The notes: generated from the sequence alone by a model not told the origin. 64,000 nt of DNA from Pseudomonas sp. B21-023 (GCF_024749165.1 NZ_CP087190.1:4995501-5059500), one strand, 5' to 3'. Positions 17,444 through 26,575 are shown, numbered from the stretch's first letter. Translations and numbers: made by a program.

Positions 17444-18347
17444 CGACCTGCTGCTCCTGCTCGAAGGCGTCGGCCAGGTAGTCGATCAGCTTGCGCACCG
17501 CGGGCATCAACCCGCGCCGGGAAGGGAACAGCGCCACCACCTCCCCTTCCCGTGGCGCCCAGTCGTCGAGAACATGTACCAGCCGCCCGTCAGCAAGGTC
17601 AGCACGCACCGCCTCCTCGGGCAGCAGCACCACGCCCACGCCGGCCAGGGCGGCCTCGCGCAGTACCGCGAGGTCGTCCGACACCACGCGGGGACGATGG
17701 CGCACGGCAGCCTCGGCGCCAGCAGGCCCGACCAACATCCAGGTCGCGTCCTGCACATTGGCGCCCCAGTTCAGGCTCGGCAGGAGCTGGAGCCCTTCCG
17801 GCGACACGGGCCGCCCGTGTTCGGCCAGCAGGCCCGGCGCAGCCACCAGGCACTGACGGCTCGGGGCCAGGCGACGCATCACCAGCTCGCTGCTTTCCAA
17901 TGGCTGGTGCTGCACGCTCAGCACCAGGTCAAAGCCCTCGCCGATCACATCCACCCGACGGTTGTAGCTCTTGACCAACAACTCGACCACCGGACATTGC
18001 GCCATGAAGCGCGCCAGCATCGGCGCCAGGCGTGAATCGAGCAGCGCGGTGCTGCTGGCCAGGCGCACGATGCCACGGGGCTCGGCGCGGTTGCGCTCGA
18101 CGGCATCCTCGGCGGCGACGGCCTGCTCGAGCATGCCCAGGCAATGGCGGTAATACTCCAGGCCCACCTCGGTTACCTGGAACTGCCGCGTGGAGCGCTG
18201 GATCAGGCGCACGCCCAGGCGCTCCTCGAGCTTGGCCACGCGCCGGCTGAGGCGTGACTTGGGCAGGCCAAGGATGCGCCCGGCGGGCGCGAAGCCGCCG
18301 TGCTCCACCACCTTGGCATAGAGATAAAGGTCGTTCAGGTCGAACAT
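17421..18347 (-). CDS. LysR-family transcriptional regulator
   Basis: A 308-residue protein with an N-terminal winged helix (MFDLNDLYLYAKVVEHGGFAPAGRILGLPKSRLSRRVAKLE) and a periplasmic-binding-like effector domain. The opening and the GLPKSRLSRRV helix are typical of the CrgA/aromatic-efflux subgroup. The ATG at 18347 was preferred over an upstream ATG at 18443, which adds an unconserved leader. It lies downstream of, and in the same direction as, two YcaC-type hydrolases and is a candidate regulator for them. Confidence 0.87.
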   Translation of the reverse strand: MFDLNDLYLYAKVVEHGGFAPAGRILGLPKSRLSRRVAKLEERLGVRLIQRSTRQFQVTEVGLEYYRHCLGMLEQAVAAEDAVERNRAEPRGIVRLASSTALLDSRLAPMLARFMAQCPVVELLVKSYNRRVDVIGEGFDLVLSVQHQPLESSELVMRRLAPSRQCLVAAPGLLAEHGRPVSPEGLQLLPSLNWGANVQDATWMLVGPAGAEAAVRHRPRVVSDDLAVLREAALAGVGVVLLPEEAVRADLADGRLVHVLDDWAPREGEVVALFPSRRGLMPAVRKLIDYLADAFEQEQQVATPVRAR

Positions 18348-18461
18348 CGGCAACACTCGTCCACGGCTCACCGCTGCATCATCCGCCATTCTCCAGGGAT
18401 CGTCACAGGGGCCGTGGGCGTCATCAGGCCCGGGCCCCGGCAACGGGGCCCGGGCTGGCGG

Positions 18462-19082
18462 TCATTTGGCCAGCTTGCTGTAGCTGGTCATCAGGTTGCG
18501 GTAGTCGGGGATGTGGTTGGAGAACAGCGTGCCCAAGCCTTCGATGTCGTTGCGCCAGTCACGGTGCAGCTCGCAGGCCACGCCGAACCAGGTCATCAGC
18601 TGGGCGCCGGCGGCTTCCATGCGGCGCCAGGCCGAGTCGCGGGTCAGTTCGTTGAAGGTGCCGGAAGCGTCGGTGACCACGAACACCTCGAAGCCCTCCT
18701 CCAGCGCCGACAGCGCCGGGAAGGCCACGCACACCTCGGTGACCACACCGGCGATGATCAGCTGCTTCTTGCCGGTGGCCTTCACCGCCTTGACGAAGTC
18801 CTCGTTGTCCCAGGCATTGATGTTGCCGGGGCGGGCGACGTAGGGCGCCTCGGGGAACTGCTCCTTGAGCTCGGGTACCAGCGGGCCGTTGGGGCCGGTC
18901 TCGAAGCTGGTGGTGAGGATGGTCGGCAACTTGAAGTACTTGGCCAGGTCGGCCAGCGCCAACACGTTGTTCTTGAACCGGTCCGGGTCGATGTCGCGTA
19001 CCAGCGACAACAGGCCGGTCTGGTGATCGACCAGCAGTACCGCGGCGTTGTTCTTGTCCAGACGCTTGTATTGGAATGCCAT
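18462..19082 (-). CDS. ycaC: Isochorismatase-family hydrolase, YcaC-like
   Basis: A 206-residue cysteine hydrolase of the isochorismatase superfamily, close to E. coli YcaC. Catalytic residues expected for the family are visible: D19 in LLVDHQTGL, lysine(s) in FVKAVKATGKK, and C118 in VVTEVCVAFPA, the same number as in YcaC. The substrate of YcaC proteins is unknown. It lies 36 bp downstream of a paralogous gene and the two are probably one transcript. Confidence 0.85.
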   Translation of the reverse strand: MAFQYKRLDKNNAAVLLVDHQTGLLSLVRDIDPDRFKNNVLALADLAKYFKLPTILTTSFETGPNGPLVPELKEQFPEAPYVARPGNINAWDNEDFVKAVKATGKKQLIIAGVVTEVCVAFPALSALEEGFEVFVVTDASGTFNELTRDSAWRRMEAAGAQLMTWFGVACELHRDWRNDIEGLGTLFSNHIPDYRNLMTSYSKLAK

Positions 19083-19118
19083 GATGGATCTCCTTGCTTG
19101 GATGGGAAACAGCCAGGT

Positions 19119-19808
19119 TCAGTTGCGTTGCGAGTCCAGTTGCTCATGGCCGGTGACGACGGCCTGGGCCTTGGCGTAGCTCTCGATCAACAGTTGATAG
19201 TGCGGGAACACCGCACTGTAGGCCTCGGCCCACTGTGCGGCATCCGGGCGGTTCCAGGTGCGCTGCACCTCGGAGCAGACGGCGGCGGTGTCCATCGGCA
19301 CCACGCCGGCCTGGACCACCCGCGCCAAGGTCACTTCCTGGGCCATCTTGGAGTAGGTGCCTGACGCGTCGATGACCGCGAACACCTGGTAGCCGGCGGC
19401 CACCGCGCTGATGCTGGGGAAGGCCATGCACACGCTGGTGATGGTGCCGGCGATGATCAGTTGCTTGCGCCCAGTGGCCTTCACCGCAGCGACGAACTCG
19501 GGGTTGTCCCAGGCGTTGATCTCACCTTTGCGGGCCACGTATTGCGCGTGTGGCGCAGCCTCGTGGATTTCCGGGATCAACGGGCCGTTGGGACCCTGGG
19601 GTACCGAGGCGGTGGTGATGACCGGGATCTTCGCCAGGCTGGCGACCTTGGCCAGGGTGATGGCGTTGGCCCGCAGTGCGGTCATGGGCATGTCCTTGAC
19701 CGTCTGGAACAGGCCACTCTGGTGGTCGATCAGCAGCATCGTGGCGTTGTCGGGGTCGATGCGTGGCACTTGGCCTTCGAAGTTGGCGGCTTGCGAGAAA
19801 TTGCTCAT
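19119..19808 (-). CDS. Isochorismatase-family hydrolase, paralogue of ycaC
   Basis: A 229-residue protein clearly related to the next gene along its whole length (shared GPNGPL, NAWDN, KATGxKQLIIAG, DASGT). D28 in LLIDHQSGL and C127 in TSVCMAF match the catalytic pair. It has a 9-residue N-terminal extension and a longer C-terminal tail. The start at 19808 follows an AGGAGAG element; an upstream ATG at 19874 is less likely. The pair looks like an old tandem duplication. Confidence 0.85.
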   Translation of the reverse strand: MSNFSQAANFEGQVPRIDPDNATMLLIDHQSGLFQTVKDMPMTALRANAITLAKVASLAKIPVITTASVPQGPNGPLIPEIHEAAPHAQYVARKGEINAWDNPEFVAAVKATGRKQLIIAGTITSVCMAFPSISAVAAGYQVFAVIDASGTYSKMAQEVTLARVVQAGVVPMDTAAVCSEVQRTWNRPDAAQWAEAYSAVFPHYQLLIESYAKAQAVVTGHEQLDSQRN

Positions 19809-20260
19809 CGTTCTCTCCTCTTGGTGTGAGAACAGGCCATCCTGGCCGCTGCGGTCGGGCCGCGCCCCACACATCCACAGTGGGGACTATGAGAGTAGGC
19901 AACGCAGGCTGAACGAAGCGACCGTCAGTCGGCGGGCCGTGGCAAATGCCCGTGTGGCCTGTGGCCAGGCGGGCGGCAGGGCTAACGGTAGAGAGCAGAG
20001 ACGCGGGCCGGTAGGCCCATGGGTGAACCCTCAGAGTTGCGCTGGGAGAACGATGATGAAATGCCAGCGCGCAATCACCGATCCGATGGATCGGCAATTT
20101 TCAGCAGCGCTTGGTCGATAACTTAGTCGGTTACTTGGTCGGTCAGCCCATTGGTTCACGATTTCCTGAACTGATTATTTGTCCACAGCGATTTTTCCCC
20201 CCGCCTGCCCCCACCAGAATCGCTTCACCAACAATCACAATAAACCGTGAGGCCACTCCC
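19809..20260. other. Gene-free divergent region upstream of the SnoaL gene
   Basis: 452 bases without a credible gene. The left part serves the minus-strand hydrolase genes. The right part holds a CCGATCC/GGATCGG inverted repeat and three 12-bp direct repeats (listed separately). From about 20147 to 20260 it becomes AT-richer and leads into the ribosome-binding site of the SnoaL-like gene. Confidence 0.6.
20078..20146 (+). promoter_or_regulatory. Inverted repeat plus three 12-bp direct repeats, candidate operator
   Basis: A perfect 7-bp inverted repeat CCGATCC-GAT-GGATCGG (20078-20094) is followed by three adjoining 12-mers: TTGGTCGATAAC (20111), TTAGTCGGTTAC (20123) and TTGGTCGGTCAG (20135), consensus TTGGTCGGTNAC. 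The spacing of 12 bp is exact. The block is 115 bp before the SnoaL-like start, where a regulator could bind to control the following three genes. An open frame crosses it but does not look like protein. Confidence 0.5.
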
Positions 20261-20650
20261 GTGGACCAGACACTCCAGGTACGGCAGGCCGCCGCCGGCC
20301 TCGTAGCCGCCTTCGCCAGCAACAACACCGCCCGCTACTTCGCCTGCTTCAGCGAAGACGCCACCTTCCTCTTCCACACCTTGCCGCAACCGCTGCTGTC
20401 GCGCCGTGCCTATGAAGATCTCTGGGCCAGCTGGCAGGCGGACGGTTTCGCCGTGCTCGGCTGCGAGTCGAGCAATGTCCAGGTGAGCCTGCAGGGCGAC
20501 GTGGCGATCTTCATGCACGACGTGGCCACGCGCCTGCGCGTCGCCGGCGAGATCCTCGACCAGAACGAGCGCGAGACCATCGTCTTCCGTCTGCACGGCG
20601 ACCGCTGGCTGGCCTGTCACGAGCACCTGTCGGTCGTCTCGCCGGCCTGA
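20261..20650 (+). CDS. SnoaL/NTF2-like small protein
   Basis: A 129-residue alpha+beta protein of the NTF2-like (SnoaL/DUF4440) fold: helix AAAGLVAAFASNNTARYFACFSEDATFLFHT, then RAYEDLWASWQADG and beta strands ending FRLHGDRWLACHEHLS. GTG at 20261 with GTGAGG upstream is the likely start, since the sequence before it is low-complexity. Members include enzymes and accessory proteins acting on small metabolites. It is followed after 87 bp by an NCS1 permease gene and then an aldehyde dehydrogenase gene, implying a shared catabolic job. Confidence 0.75.
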   Translation: MDQTLQVRQAAAGLVAAFASNNTARYFACFSEDATFLFHTLPQPLLSRRAYEDLWASWQADGFAVLGCESSNVQVSLQGDVAIFMHDVATRLRVAGEILDQNERETIVFRLHGDRWLACHEHLSVVSPA

Positions 20651-20737
20651 TCCCCTTTCAAGCGGCCCTGCCGCACTGCCATCGCACCCACAACAAGGCC
20701 GCCCGACGGCCGACAACATTCGCGCTGGAGCATCACC

Positions 20738-22237
20738 ATGAGCCACTCGACCGGTATCGAGACCAATGGCGTCGAACAGATCCCCGACGATCAACGCGAC
20801 GCCGCCCCGCTGGACCTGTTCCGCCTGATCTTCGGCGGTGCCAATACCTTCGCCACCGCCGTGCTGGGCAGCTTCCCGGTGCTGTTCGGGCTGTCGTTCC
20901 AGGCCGGGGTCTGGGCGATCCTGCTCGGCGTCGGCGTGGGTGCGCTGATCCTCGCGCCGATGGGCCTGTTCGGCGCGCTCAACGGCACCAACAACGCGGT
21001 ATCGTCCGGCGCGCACTTCGGTGTGCACGGGCGTATCGTCGGCTCGTTCCTGTCGCTGCTGACCGCCGTCGCGTTCTTCTCGCTATCGGTATGGAGCTCC
21101 GGCGATGCCCTGGTCGGCGGCGCCAAGCGCCTGGTCGGCCTGCCGGAAACCGACCTGACCCTCGGCCTGGCCTACGGCCTGTTCGCGATACTGGTGCTGG
21201 TGGTGTGCATCTTTGGCTTCCGCTTCATGCTGTGGGTCAACAAGATTGCGGTGTGGGCCTCGAGCCTGCTGTTCCTGCTGGGCATCTTCGCTTTCGCCGG
21301 GCCCTTCGATGCAGGCTACGCCGGCAGCGTCAACCTCGGCCAGGCAGGCTTCTGGGCGGCGTTCGTCGGCGCGGCGATCCTGGCCATGAGCAACCCGGTG
21401 TCGTTCGGCGCCTTCCTCGGCGACTGGTCGCGCTACATCCCGCGGCAAACGCCCAAGTCGCGCATCATGCTGGCGGTGATCCTCGCCCAGGCCGCCACGC
21501 TGATCCCGTTCCTGTTCGGCCTGTGCACCGCCACCCTGGTGGCCAGCCAGGCACCGGACTACATCGCCGCCAACAACTACGTCGGCGGCCTGCTGGCGAT
21601 CTCGCCGGGCTGGTTCTTCCTGCCGGTGTGCCTGATCGCGGTGATCGGCGGCATGTCCACCGGCACCACAGCGCTGTACGGCACCGGCCTGGACATGTCC
21701 AGCGTGTTCCCGCGCCTGCTCAGCCGCGCCGCCGCTACCTTGTTGATCGGCGTGCTGGCCATCGGCTTCATCTTCGTCGGCCGCTTCACCTTCAACCTGG
21801 TGCAGAGCGTGTCGACATTCGCCGTGCTGATCATCACCTGCACCAGCCCGTGGATGGTGATCATGATCCTCGGCCTGATCACCCGCCGCGGCTTCTACCA
21901 TGCCGACGACCTGCAAGTGTTCACCCGTGGCCAGCAAGGCGGTCACTACTGGTTCGACCACGGCTGGAACTGGCGCGGCATGGGCGCGTGGATCCCCAGC
22001 GCGGTGGTTGGCCTGTGCTTCGTCAACCTGCCCGGGCAGTTCGTCGGCCCGCTGGGCGAGCTCGCCGGCGGCATCGACCTGAGCCTGCCGGTGACCCTCG
22101 GAATCGCCGCCGTGCTGTACCTGATCCTGCTCAACCTGTTCCCTGAACCTGCTGGCGTGTATGGCCCCCTGGGCCCGCGCTGGGTGCGTTGCAAAAGCAC
22201 GCCGTTAAAGCCCGTGACCACTGCCGAAATGGCCTGA
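20738..22237 (+). CDS. NCS1-family permease (purine-cytosine permease type)
   Basis: A 499-residue inner-membrane protein with about twelve hydrophobic helices. The NCS1 features include an N-terminal DLFRLIFGGANTFATAVLGSFPVLFGLSF helix, GTNNAVSSGAHFGVHGR in the first third, and SNPVSFGAFLGDWSRYIP in the middle. NCS1 carriers take up nucleobases, allantoin, hydantoins, thiamine precursors or related compounds by cation symport. The exact substrate cannot be read here. The aldehyde dehydrogenase 13 bp downstream suggests that an imported compound is oxidised. Confidence 0.88.
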   Translation: MSHSTGIETNGVEQIPDDQRDAAPLDLFRLIFGGANTFATAVLGSFPVLFGLSFQAGVWAILLGVGVGALILAPMGLFGALNGTNNAVSSGAHFGVHGRIVGSFLSLLTAVAFFSLSVWSSGDALVGGAKRLVGLPETDLTLGLAYGLFAILVLVVCIFGFRFMLWVNKIAVWASSLLFLLGIFAFAGPFDAGYAGSVNLGQAGFWAAFVGAAILAMSNPVSFGAFLGDWSRYIPRQTPKSRIMLAVILAQAATLIPFLFGLCTATLVASQAPDYIAANNYVGGLLAISPGWFFLPVCLIAVIGGMSTGTTALYGTGLDMSSVFPRLLSRAAATLLIGVLAIGFIFVGRFTFNLVQSVSTFAVLIITCTSPWMVIMILGLITRRGFYHADDLQVFTRGQQGGHYWFDHGWNWRGMGAWIPSAVVGLCFVNLPGQFVGPLGELAGGIDLSLPVTLGIAAVLYLILLNLFPEPAGVYGPLGPRWVRCKSTPLKPVTTAEMA

Positions 22238-22250
22238 CTGGAATCCGACC

Positions 22251-23681
22251 ATGACCACTCCTCACTACATCGACGGCCGCTGGGTCGAAGGCCAGGGCAG
22301 CGACTGTATCGTTGTCCACAACCCGTCCGACGGCCAGGCGTTCGCCGAACTGATGGCCGCCAGCAGCGCCCAAGTCGACCAAGCCGTTGCCGCCGCGCGC
22401 CGGGCCCTGGCGGCCTGGAAGACGGTCAGCGCCACCGAGCGTGCCAACTACCTGCGCGGCTTCGCCGAACAGCTGGGCCAGCGCCGCGACGAATTGATCA
22501 CCCTGCAGATGCGCAACAACGGCAAGCCGCGCCACGAGGCCGAGATCGACCTCGACGACGCCATCGCCACCTTCGCCTACTACGCCGACCTGGCCGAGCA
22601 GTTACCGGCGAAGAACCGCGACGTACCCCTGGCCGCGCCGGGCTTCACCGCCCGCACCCGCCTTGAGCCGGTGGGCGTGGTCGGCCTGATCGTGCCGTGG
22701 AACTTCCCGCTGGTGACCAGCGCCTGGAAGCTCGCCCCGGCCCTCGCGGCCGGCTGCACCGTGGTGCTCAAGCCCTCCGAAATCACCCCGCTGATCGAGC
22801 AGGCCTACGGCCAGATCGCCGAGGTGCTTGGCCTGCCGGCCGGCGTGCTGAACATCGTGGGCGGCAAGGCCGAGACCGGCGCTGCGCTGAGCGGCCACAA
22901 CGGCCTGGACAAGCTGTCATTCACCGGCAGCAACGGCGTCGGCAGCCAGGTGATGCGCGCCGCCGCGGCCCAGTGCCGGCCGGTAACGCTGGAGCTGGGC
23001 GGCAAGTCGGCCATCGTGGTGTTCGACGATTGCGATGTCGACCAGGCGGTGGAGTGGATCGTCGCCGGAATCACCTGGAACGCCGGGCAGATGTGCTCGG
23101 CCACCTCGCGCCTGCTGGTGCAGGACGGCATCGCCGATGCCCTGCTGCCGCGCTTGCAGGCGGCGCTGGCGGCGTTGCGCGTGGGCAACCCGCTATCTGA
23201 AGAAGTGGACATGGGACCGCTGACCAGCCAGGCGCAGTGGCTCAAGGTCGCCGGCTATTTCGCCACAGCCCGCGAAGAAGGCCTGAAGTGCCTGACCGGC
23301 GGCACCGCACTGGACCGCGACGGCTGGTTCGTCAGCCCGACGTTGTATGTGGATGTACCGGTAAGCAGTCGCCTTTGGGGCGAAGAAATCTTCGGCCCGG
23401 TGCTGTGCGCGCGGCGCTTCGGCAGCGAGGCCGAGGCCATCGCCCAAGCCAACGACAGCCGCTTCGGGTTGGTCGCCACCGTGTGTTCCACCGACCTGGA
23501 GCGCGCCGAGCGCGTGGCCGATGCGCTGGAGGTGGGGCATGTATGGATCAACTCTGTGCAGGCGGTGTTTGTCGAAACTTCGTGGGGCGGCACCAAGGGC
23601 AGCGGGATCGGGCGTGAGCTCGGGCCTTGGGGGCTTTCGGGGTATCAGTCGGTGAAGCATGTGACGCGGTGCTTGGGGTGA
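22251..23681 (+). CDS. Aldehyde dehydrogenase (betaine-aldehyde-dehydrogenase-like)
   Basis: A 476-residue NAD(P)-dependent aldehyde dehydrogenase with all key positions: PWNFP (149-153) with the catalytic Asn, FTGS (224-227) at the nucleotide site, E248 in LELGGKSA, and nucleophile C282 in GQMCSATSR. The C-terminal GGTKGSGIGRELG is typical of betaine- or aminoaldehyde dehydrogenases, although substrate prediction is uncertain. It is the last gene of the SnoaL-NCS1-ALDH set and is followed by a large inverted repeat. Confidence 0.9.
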   Translation: MTTPHYIDGRWVEGQGSDCIVVHNPSDGQAFAELMAASSAQVDQAVAAARRALAAWKTVSATERANYLRGFAEQLGQRRDELITLQMRNNGKPRHEAEIDLDDAIATFAYYADLAEQLPAKNRDVPLAAPGFTARTRLEPVGVVGLIVPWNFPLVTSAWKLAPALAAGCTVVLKPSEITPLIEQAYGQIAEVLGLPAGVLNIVGGKAETGAALSGHNGLDKLSFTGSNGVGSQVMRAAAAQCRPVTLELGGKSAIVVFDDCDVDQAVEWIVAGITWNAGQMCSATSRLLVQDGIADALLPRLQAALAALRVGNPLSEEVDMGPLTSQAQWLKVAGYFATAREEGLKCLTGGTALDRDGWFVSPTLYVDVPVSSRLWGEEIFGPVLCARRFGSEAEAIAQANDSRFGLVATVCSTDLERAERVADALEVGHVWINSVQAVFVETSWGGTKGSGIGRELGPWGLSGYQSVKHVTRCLG

Positions 23682-23734
23682 TTTTTAAGCGTCCCTTTTA
23701 AAGAAAGGGGGAGGCAGGCAGGTGTTCGACGACT

Positions 23735-24020
23735 GCCTTGCAGCGCCTGTCAGATCGAGCGCCGTCCACACGGCGCATCGCTGGCAAGCCAGCTCCCACA
23801 TTTGTTTCGGGCCAGTCTCTCCTGTGAGGTTATCGCTGCCCGCCTTGGTGGATGTCTTGAGAAAGGTGGAGCGCCGTGGTGCCCCCACTGAAACTGCGTC
23901 GTACTCACAAGGCGTACAGCCGCGGCAGCGCAGGCATAACTGGCCCGAAACAAATGTGGGAGCTGGCTTGCCAGCGATGCGCCGCGCGGGCGGCGCTCGA
24001 TCTCATAAGCGCTGCAAGGC
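23735..24020. repeat. Large inverted repeat with 81-nt arms and REP-like core
   Basis: Left arm 23735-23815 and right arm 23940-24020 are reverse complements at 75 of 81 positions, and the inner 45 nt are perfect. Each arm carries a REP-type core (GGCAAGCCAGCTCCCACA). The 124-nt centre is not part of the palindrome. Short open frames cross it, but none looks like a real gene. The whole 23682-24118 gap between convergent genes holds this element and a hairpin next to it. Confidence 0.9.
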
Positions 24021-24068
24021 TATTGGCGAACACATGGTCGCCTTTTCGCGATATCACTTAGAACATTA

Positions 24069-24110
24069 GCGGGGCCAGTCGCATCGGTGCGCCGATGCGA
24101 CTGGCCCCGC
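24069..24110. terminator. Perfect 19-bp hairpin, probable terminator
   Basis: GCGGGGCCAGTCGCATCGG and its exact complement surround a TGCG loop. It lies 9 bp beyond the stop of the minus-strand channel gene. There is no T-run on either side, so termination is inferred from position and stem strength. Confidence 0.55.
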
Positions 24111-24118
24111 GATTGGCC

Positions 24119-26521
24119 TTATGCCGGTTCGTCGGCCTGGCGCCCGTTCTCCTGCACCAGCACCATGCTCGCCGGCGACGACAGGGCGATGCCTTCCTCA
24201 CGCAAGCGCCCGAGGATAGTGAACAACAGGTCGCTGCGCGTGCCCGATACCTGTCGAGGCGAAGCGACATAGCCGCTCACCCCGATGACCATGCCACTGC
24301 TGGTCAGATCCTTGAAGGTCACCGAGGTGGCCGGCGCGTCGAGGATCGACTCATGCTCCTTGTACGCCGCCAGCAGTACCTCGCGCACTTTCGCAGGATC
24401 GGTCTCCAGCGGCAGCGTCAGGGTGATGCCCACCACCCCAAGAGCATTGGCCATGGTCACATTACGCACGTTCTGCGAGATGAACTGCGAATTGGGCACG
24501 ATCACCGTCGAGCGGTCGGACATCTGGATCTCGGTGGCGCGCACGTTGATCCGGCGAATATCACCCTCGACACCCGCCAGGCTCACCCAGTCGCCCACCT
24601 TCACCGGGCGCTCGGTGAGCAGGATCAGGCCGGAGATGAAGTTCTGCACGATCTGTTGCAAGCCGAAACCGATACCCACCGACAGCGCACTGACTACCCA
24701 GGTCAGGCTGGTCAGGTTGATGTGCAGGGTGGACATCACCAGCATGGCCAGGAACAGGAAGCCCAGGTAGCCCACCAAGGTCACCAGCGAGGCGCGCATG
24801 CCGGCGTCCATGTCGGTTTCCGGCAGCAGGCGTTCGCTCAGCCAGCGCTTGACCACGCGAATGGCGAACCAGCCACCGAGGAAGATCGCCACGGCCAGGA
24901 AGATGTCCTGGGGCACGATGTTCAGGTTGCCCAGCACTTTGCCACCGGTGCCGTCCCAGTCCGCCAGGCTCAGCAGCAGCTCGCCCGGGCTGGTGCCCGA
25001 TGGCATGAATATCAGCAACGCGGCGGCGAACAGCAGCAGTGTGCGGCCGATGCCAGCCAGCACCGTGCTGGCCTGGGCCTGGTGGCGTTGCTGCAGGCCG
25101 AGCGCCGAGGCCAGCGCCAGGCCACCTGGCTGCCGCGGCGACAGCAAGGTTTCGCACAGGTCGCCGAACACGGTCACCAGCAGGTAGGCGCAGGTCACCA
25201 CCACGCTGACCCACAGCAGCTTGGCGGTGAGGAAGTAGGCCAGCGTCAGGTAGCCGGCGAGCAGGGTCAGCAGGATAGCCGCCACCCAGGCCACGATCAC
25301 GAACGGGATCAACCCGGCCAGGCCCTTGGGACGCTCAAGGTCGTGCAAGCGATGGGCACGGCGATAGCGCAGCAGGGCCACGACGAACAGCAGCGACACC
25401 ACCAGCGCGGTCAGGCCATTGGTGGCCAGGGTCAGCGCCAGGCTGGTGCCGATCACGCTGTTGATGCGTTCCTGGGTCAGCAGCACCATCAGCGCCAGGG
25501 CCAGCACTTTGGGGAACCAGCCCAAGGCGCTGGCCACCTCGTCGGCGATCGGCGGCAGGCGCCAGGACGGGCGCTGCAGCATCAGCATGGCGCGGCCCAG
25601 CCCCGAGATGAAGGCACTGAAGATCACCAGCGCAAGAATATGGTTAGTCAGGCTGGCCAGGTCGGCGCCAAGCTCCGCGCTGCTCTCCAGGCCCCAGCGC
25701 AGCAACGACACGGAGCCGGAGATAGTGCCCAGCGTAGCCAGGCTGACGCTCAGGGCCAGGGCGCTGCGGCGCAGACGGCCTTCGGGCAGCCAGCGGATCA
25801 TGGCGTCGGCCAGCAGGCGCTCCAGCAGCCGCCGCACCAGGGTCCAGACCAGCACCGCCGCCACCAGCGCGGTGATGAACAACCAGCGGTGTTCGGCACT
25901 GAAGGCGCTGGCCATGGCGTCCGACACCTCGCCGCGCAGGTCGCGCAGGCGCGCCACGTCGTCATCGGTGGGGCGGATCAGGCTCGACCAGAACGCCGGG
26001 CTCAACGGGCTGGCGGCGCGGCTGGTGATCTGCGAGTTGAACAGGCTGCGGCGCAGGTTGACGATCTGCGTGGACAGGTCACGGGCCGACTGGGTCAGCG
26101 TGGTGGCGTCCTTCTGCTCGGCGACCACCTTGTTCTTTTCGTCAGTGAGCTGCTTGCGCTGGCGGGTCAGGCTCTCGGCCTCCTCGGCCATGGGTGGGCC
26201 GAGCACGTTGAGCTGGTCGTCCAGGCGCTGCACGTCGGCGGTGCGCTGGGTGGCCAGCACATCGGCCTGGCGCTGCACCTGCAGGGCCGACTGGCGCAAC
26301 TGCGCGAGCAGATCGTCGTTGGCGTTGCTGGTAACGCCCTGGCGGATCTGGTCGAGCCGCTCGCTCAACTCGTCCAGGCTGGCGTTCTCGTCCAGCACCT
26401 GCTGCTCGGCCACGGCCAGGCGCGATGCCGGCGTGGCCGGGGCAGCCCAGGCCGGGACGGCCAGGCATAACAACAGGGCGAAAATCCCCGCACAGAATCG
26501 GTCAAGGCTGACACGCCTCAT
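24119..26521 (-). CDS. Mechanosensitive ion channel, MscS superfamily (DUF3772 type)
   Basis: An 800-residue large MscS-type channel. It has a cleavable signal peptide (cleavage near AWAAPA), a periplasmic coiled-coil region (about 30-150, DUF3772-like) and about ten transmembrane helices. The MscS core is near the C-terminus (LSVGIGFGLQQIVQNFISGLILLTERP, then VEGDIRRINVRATEIQMSD). Such MscK/MscM-size channels release solutes on osmotic downshock. The gene is transcribed alone; ada lies 54 bp upstream in the same direction. Confidence 0.9.
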   Translation of the reverse strand: MRRVSLDRFCAGIFALLLCLAVPAWAAPATPASRLAVAEQQVLDENASLDELSERLDQIRQGVTSNANDDLLAQLRQSALQVQRQADVLATQRTADVQRLDDQLNVLGPPMAEEAESLTRQRKQLTDEKNKVVAEQKDATTLTQSARDLSTQIVNLRRSLFNSQITSRAASPLSPAFWSSLIRPTDDDVARLRDLRGEVSDAMASAFSAEHRWLFITALVAAVLVWTLVRRLLERLLADAMIRWLPEGRLRRSALALSVSLATLGTISGSVSLLRWGLESSAELGADLASLTNHILALVIFSAFISGLGRAMLMLQRPSWRLPPIADEVASALGWFPKVLALALMVLLTQERINSVIGTSLALTLATNGLTALVVSLLFVVALLRYRRAHRLHDLERPKGLAGLIPFVIVAWVAAILLTLLAGYLTLAYFLTAKLLWVSVVVTCAYLLVTVFGDLCETLLSPRQPGGLALASALGLQQRHQAQASTVLAGIGRTLLLFAAALLIFMPSGTSPGELLLSLADWDGTGGKVLGNLNIVPQDIFLAVAIFLGGWFAIRVVKRWLSERLLPETDMDAGMRASLVTLVGYLGFLFLAMLVMSTLHINLTSLTWVVSALSVGIGFGLQQIVQNFISGLILLTERPVKVGDWVSLAGVEGDIRRINVRATEIQMSDRSTVIVPNSQFISQNVRNVTMANALGVVGITLTLPLETDPAKVREVLLAAYKEHESILDAPATSVTFKDLTSSGMVIGVSGYVASPRQVSGTRSDLLFTILGRLREEGIALSSPASMVLVQENGRQADEPA

Positions 26522-26575
26522 CGAATGTTCCTCTACGCAACTCGACAGGGCGTGAATTCTACTCGGTCCGCGCGC

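Noticed and set aside
20111..20260. N-terminal extension of the SnoaL-like protein across the 12-bp repeats
   Set aside because: The extension would be encoded by the repeats (LVDN-LVGY-LVGQ) and a Pro-rich stretch unlike the family; a GTG with GTGAGG upstream at 20261 fits the fold start.
23685..24069. Several short open frames in the large inverted repeat
   Set aside because: They read the same palindromic DNA on both strands and have no recognisable protein features.
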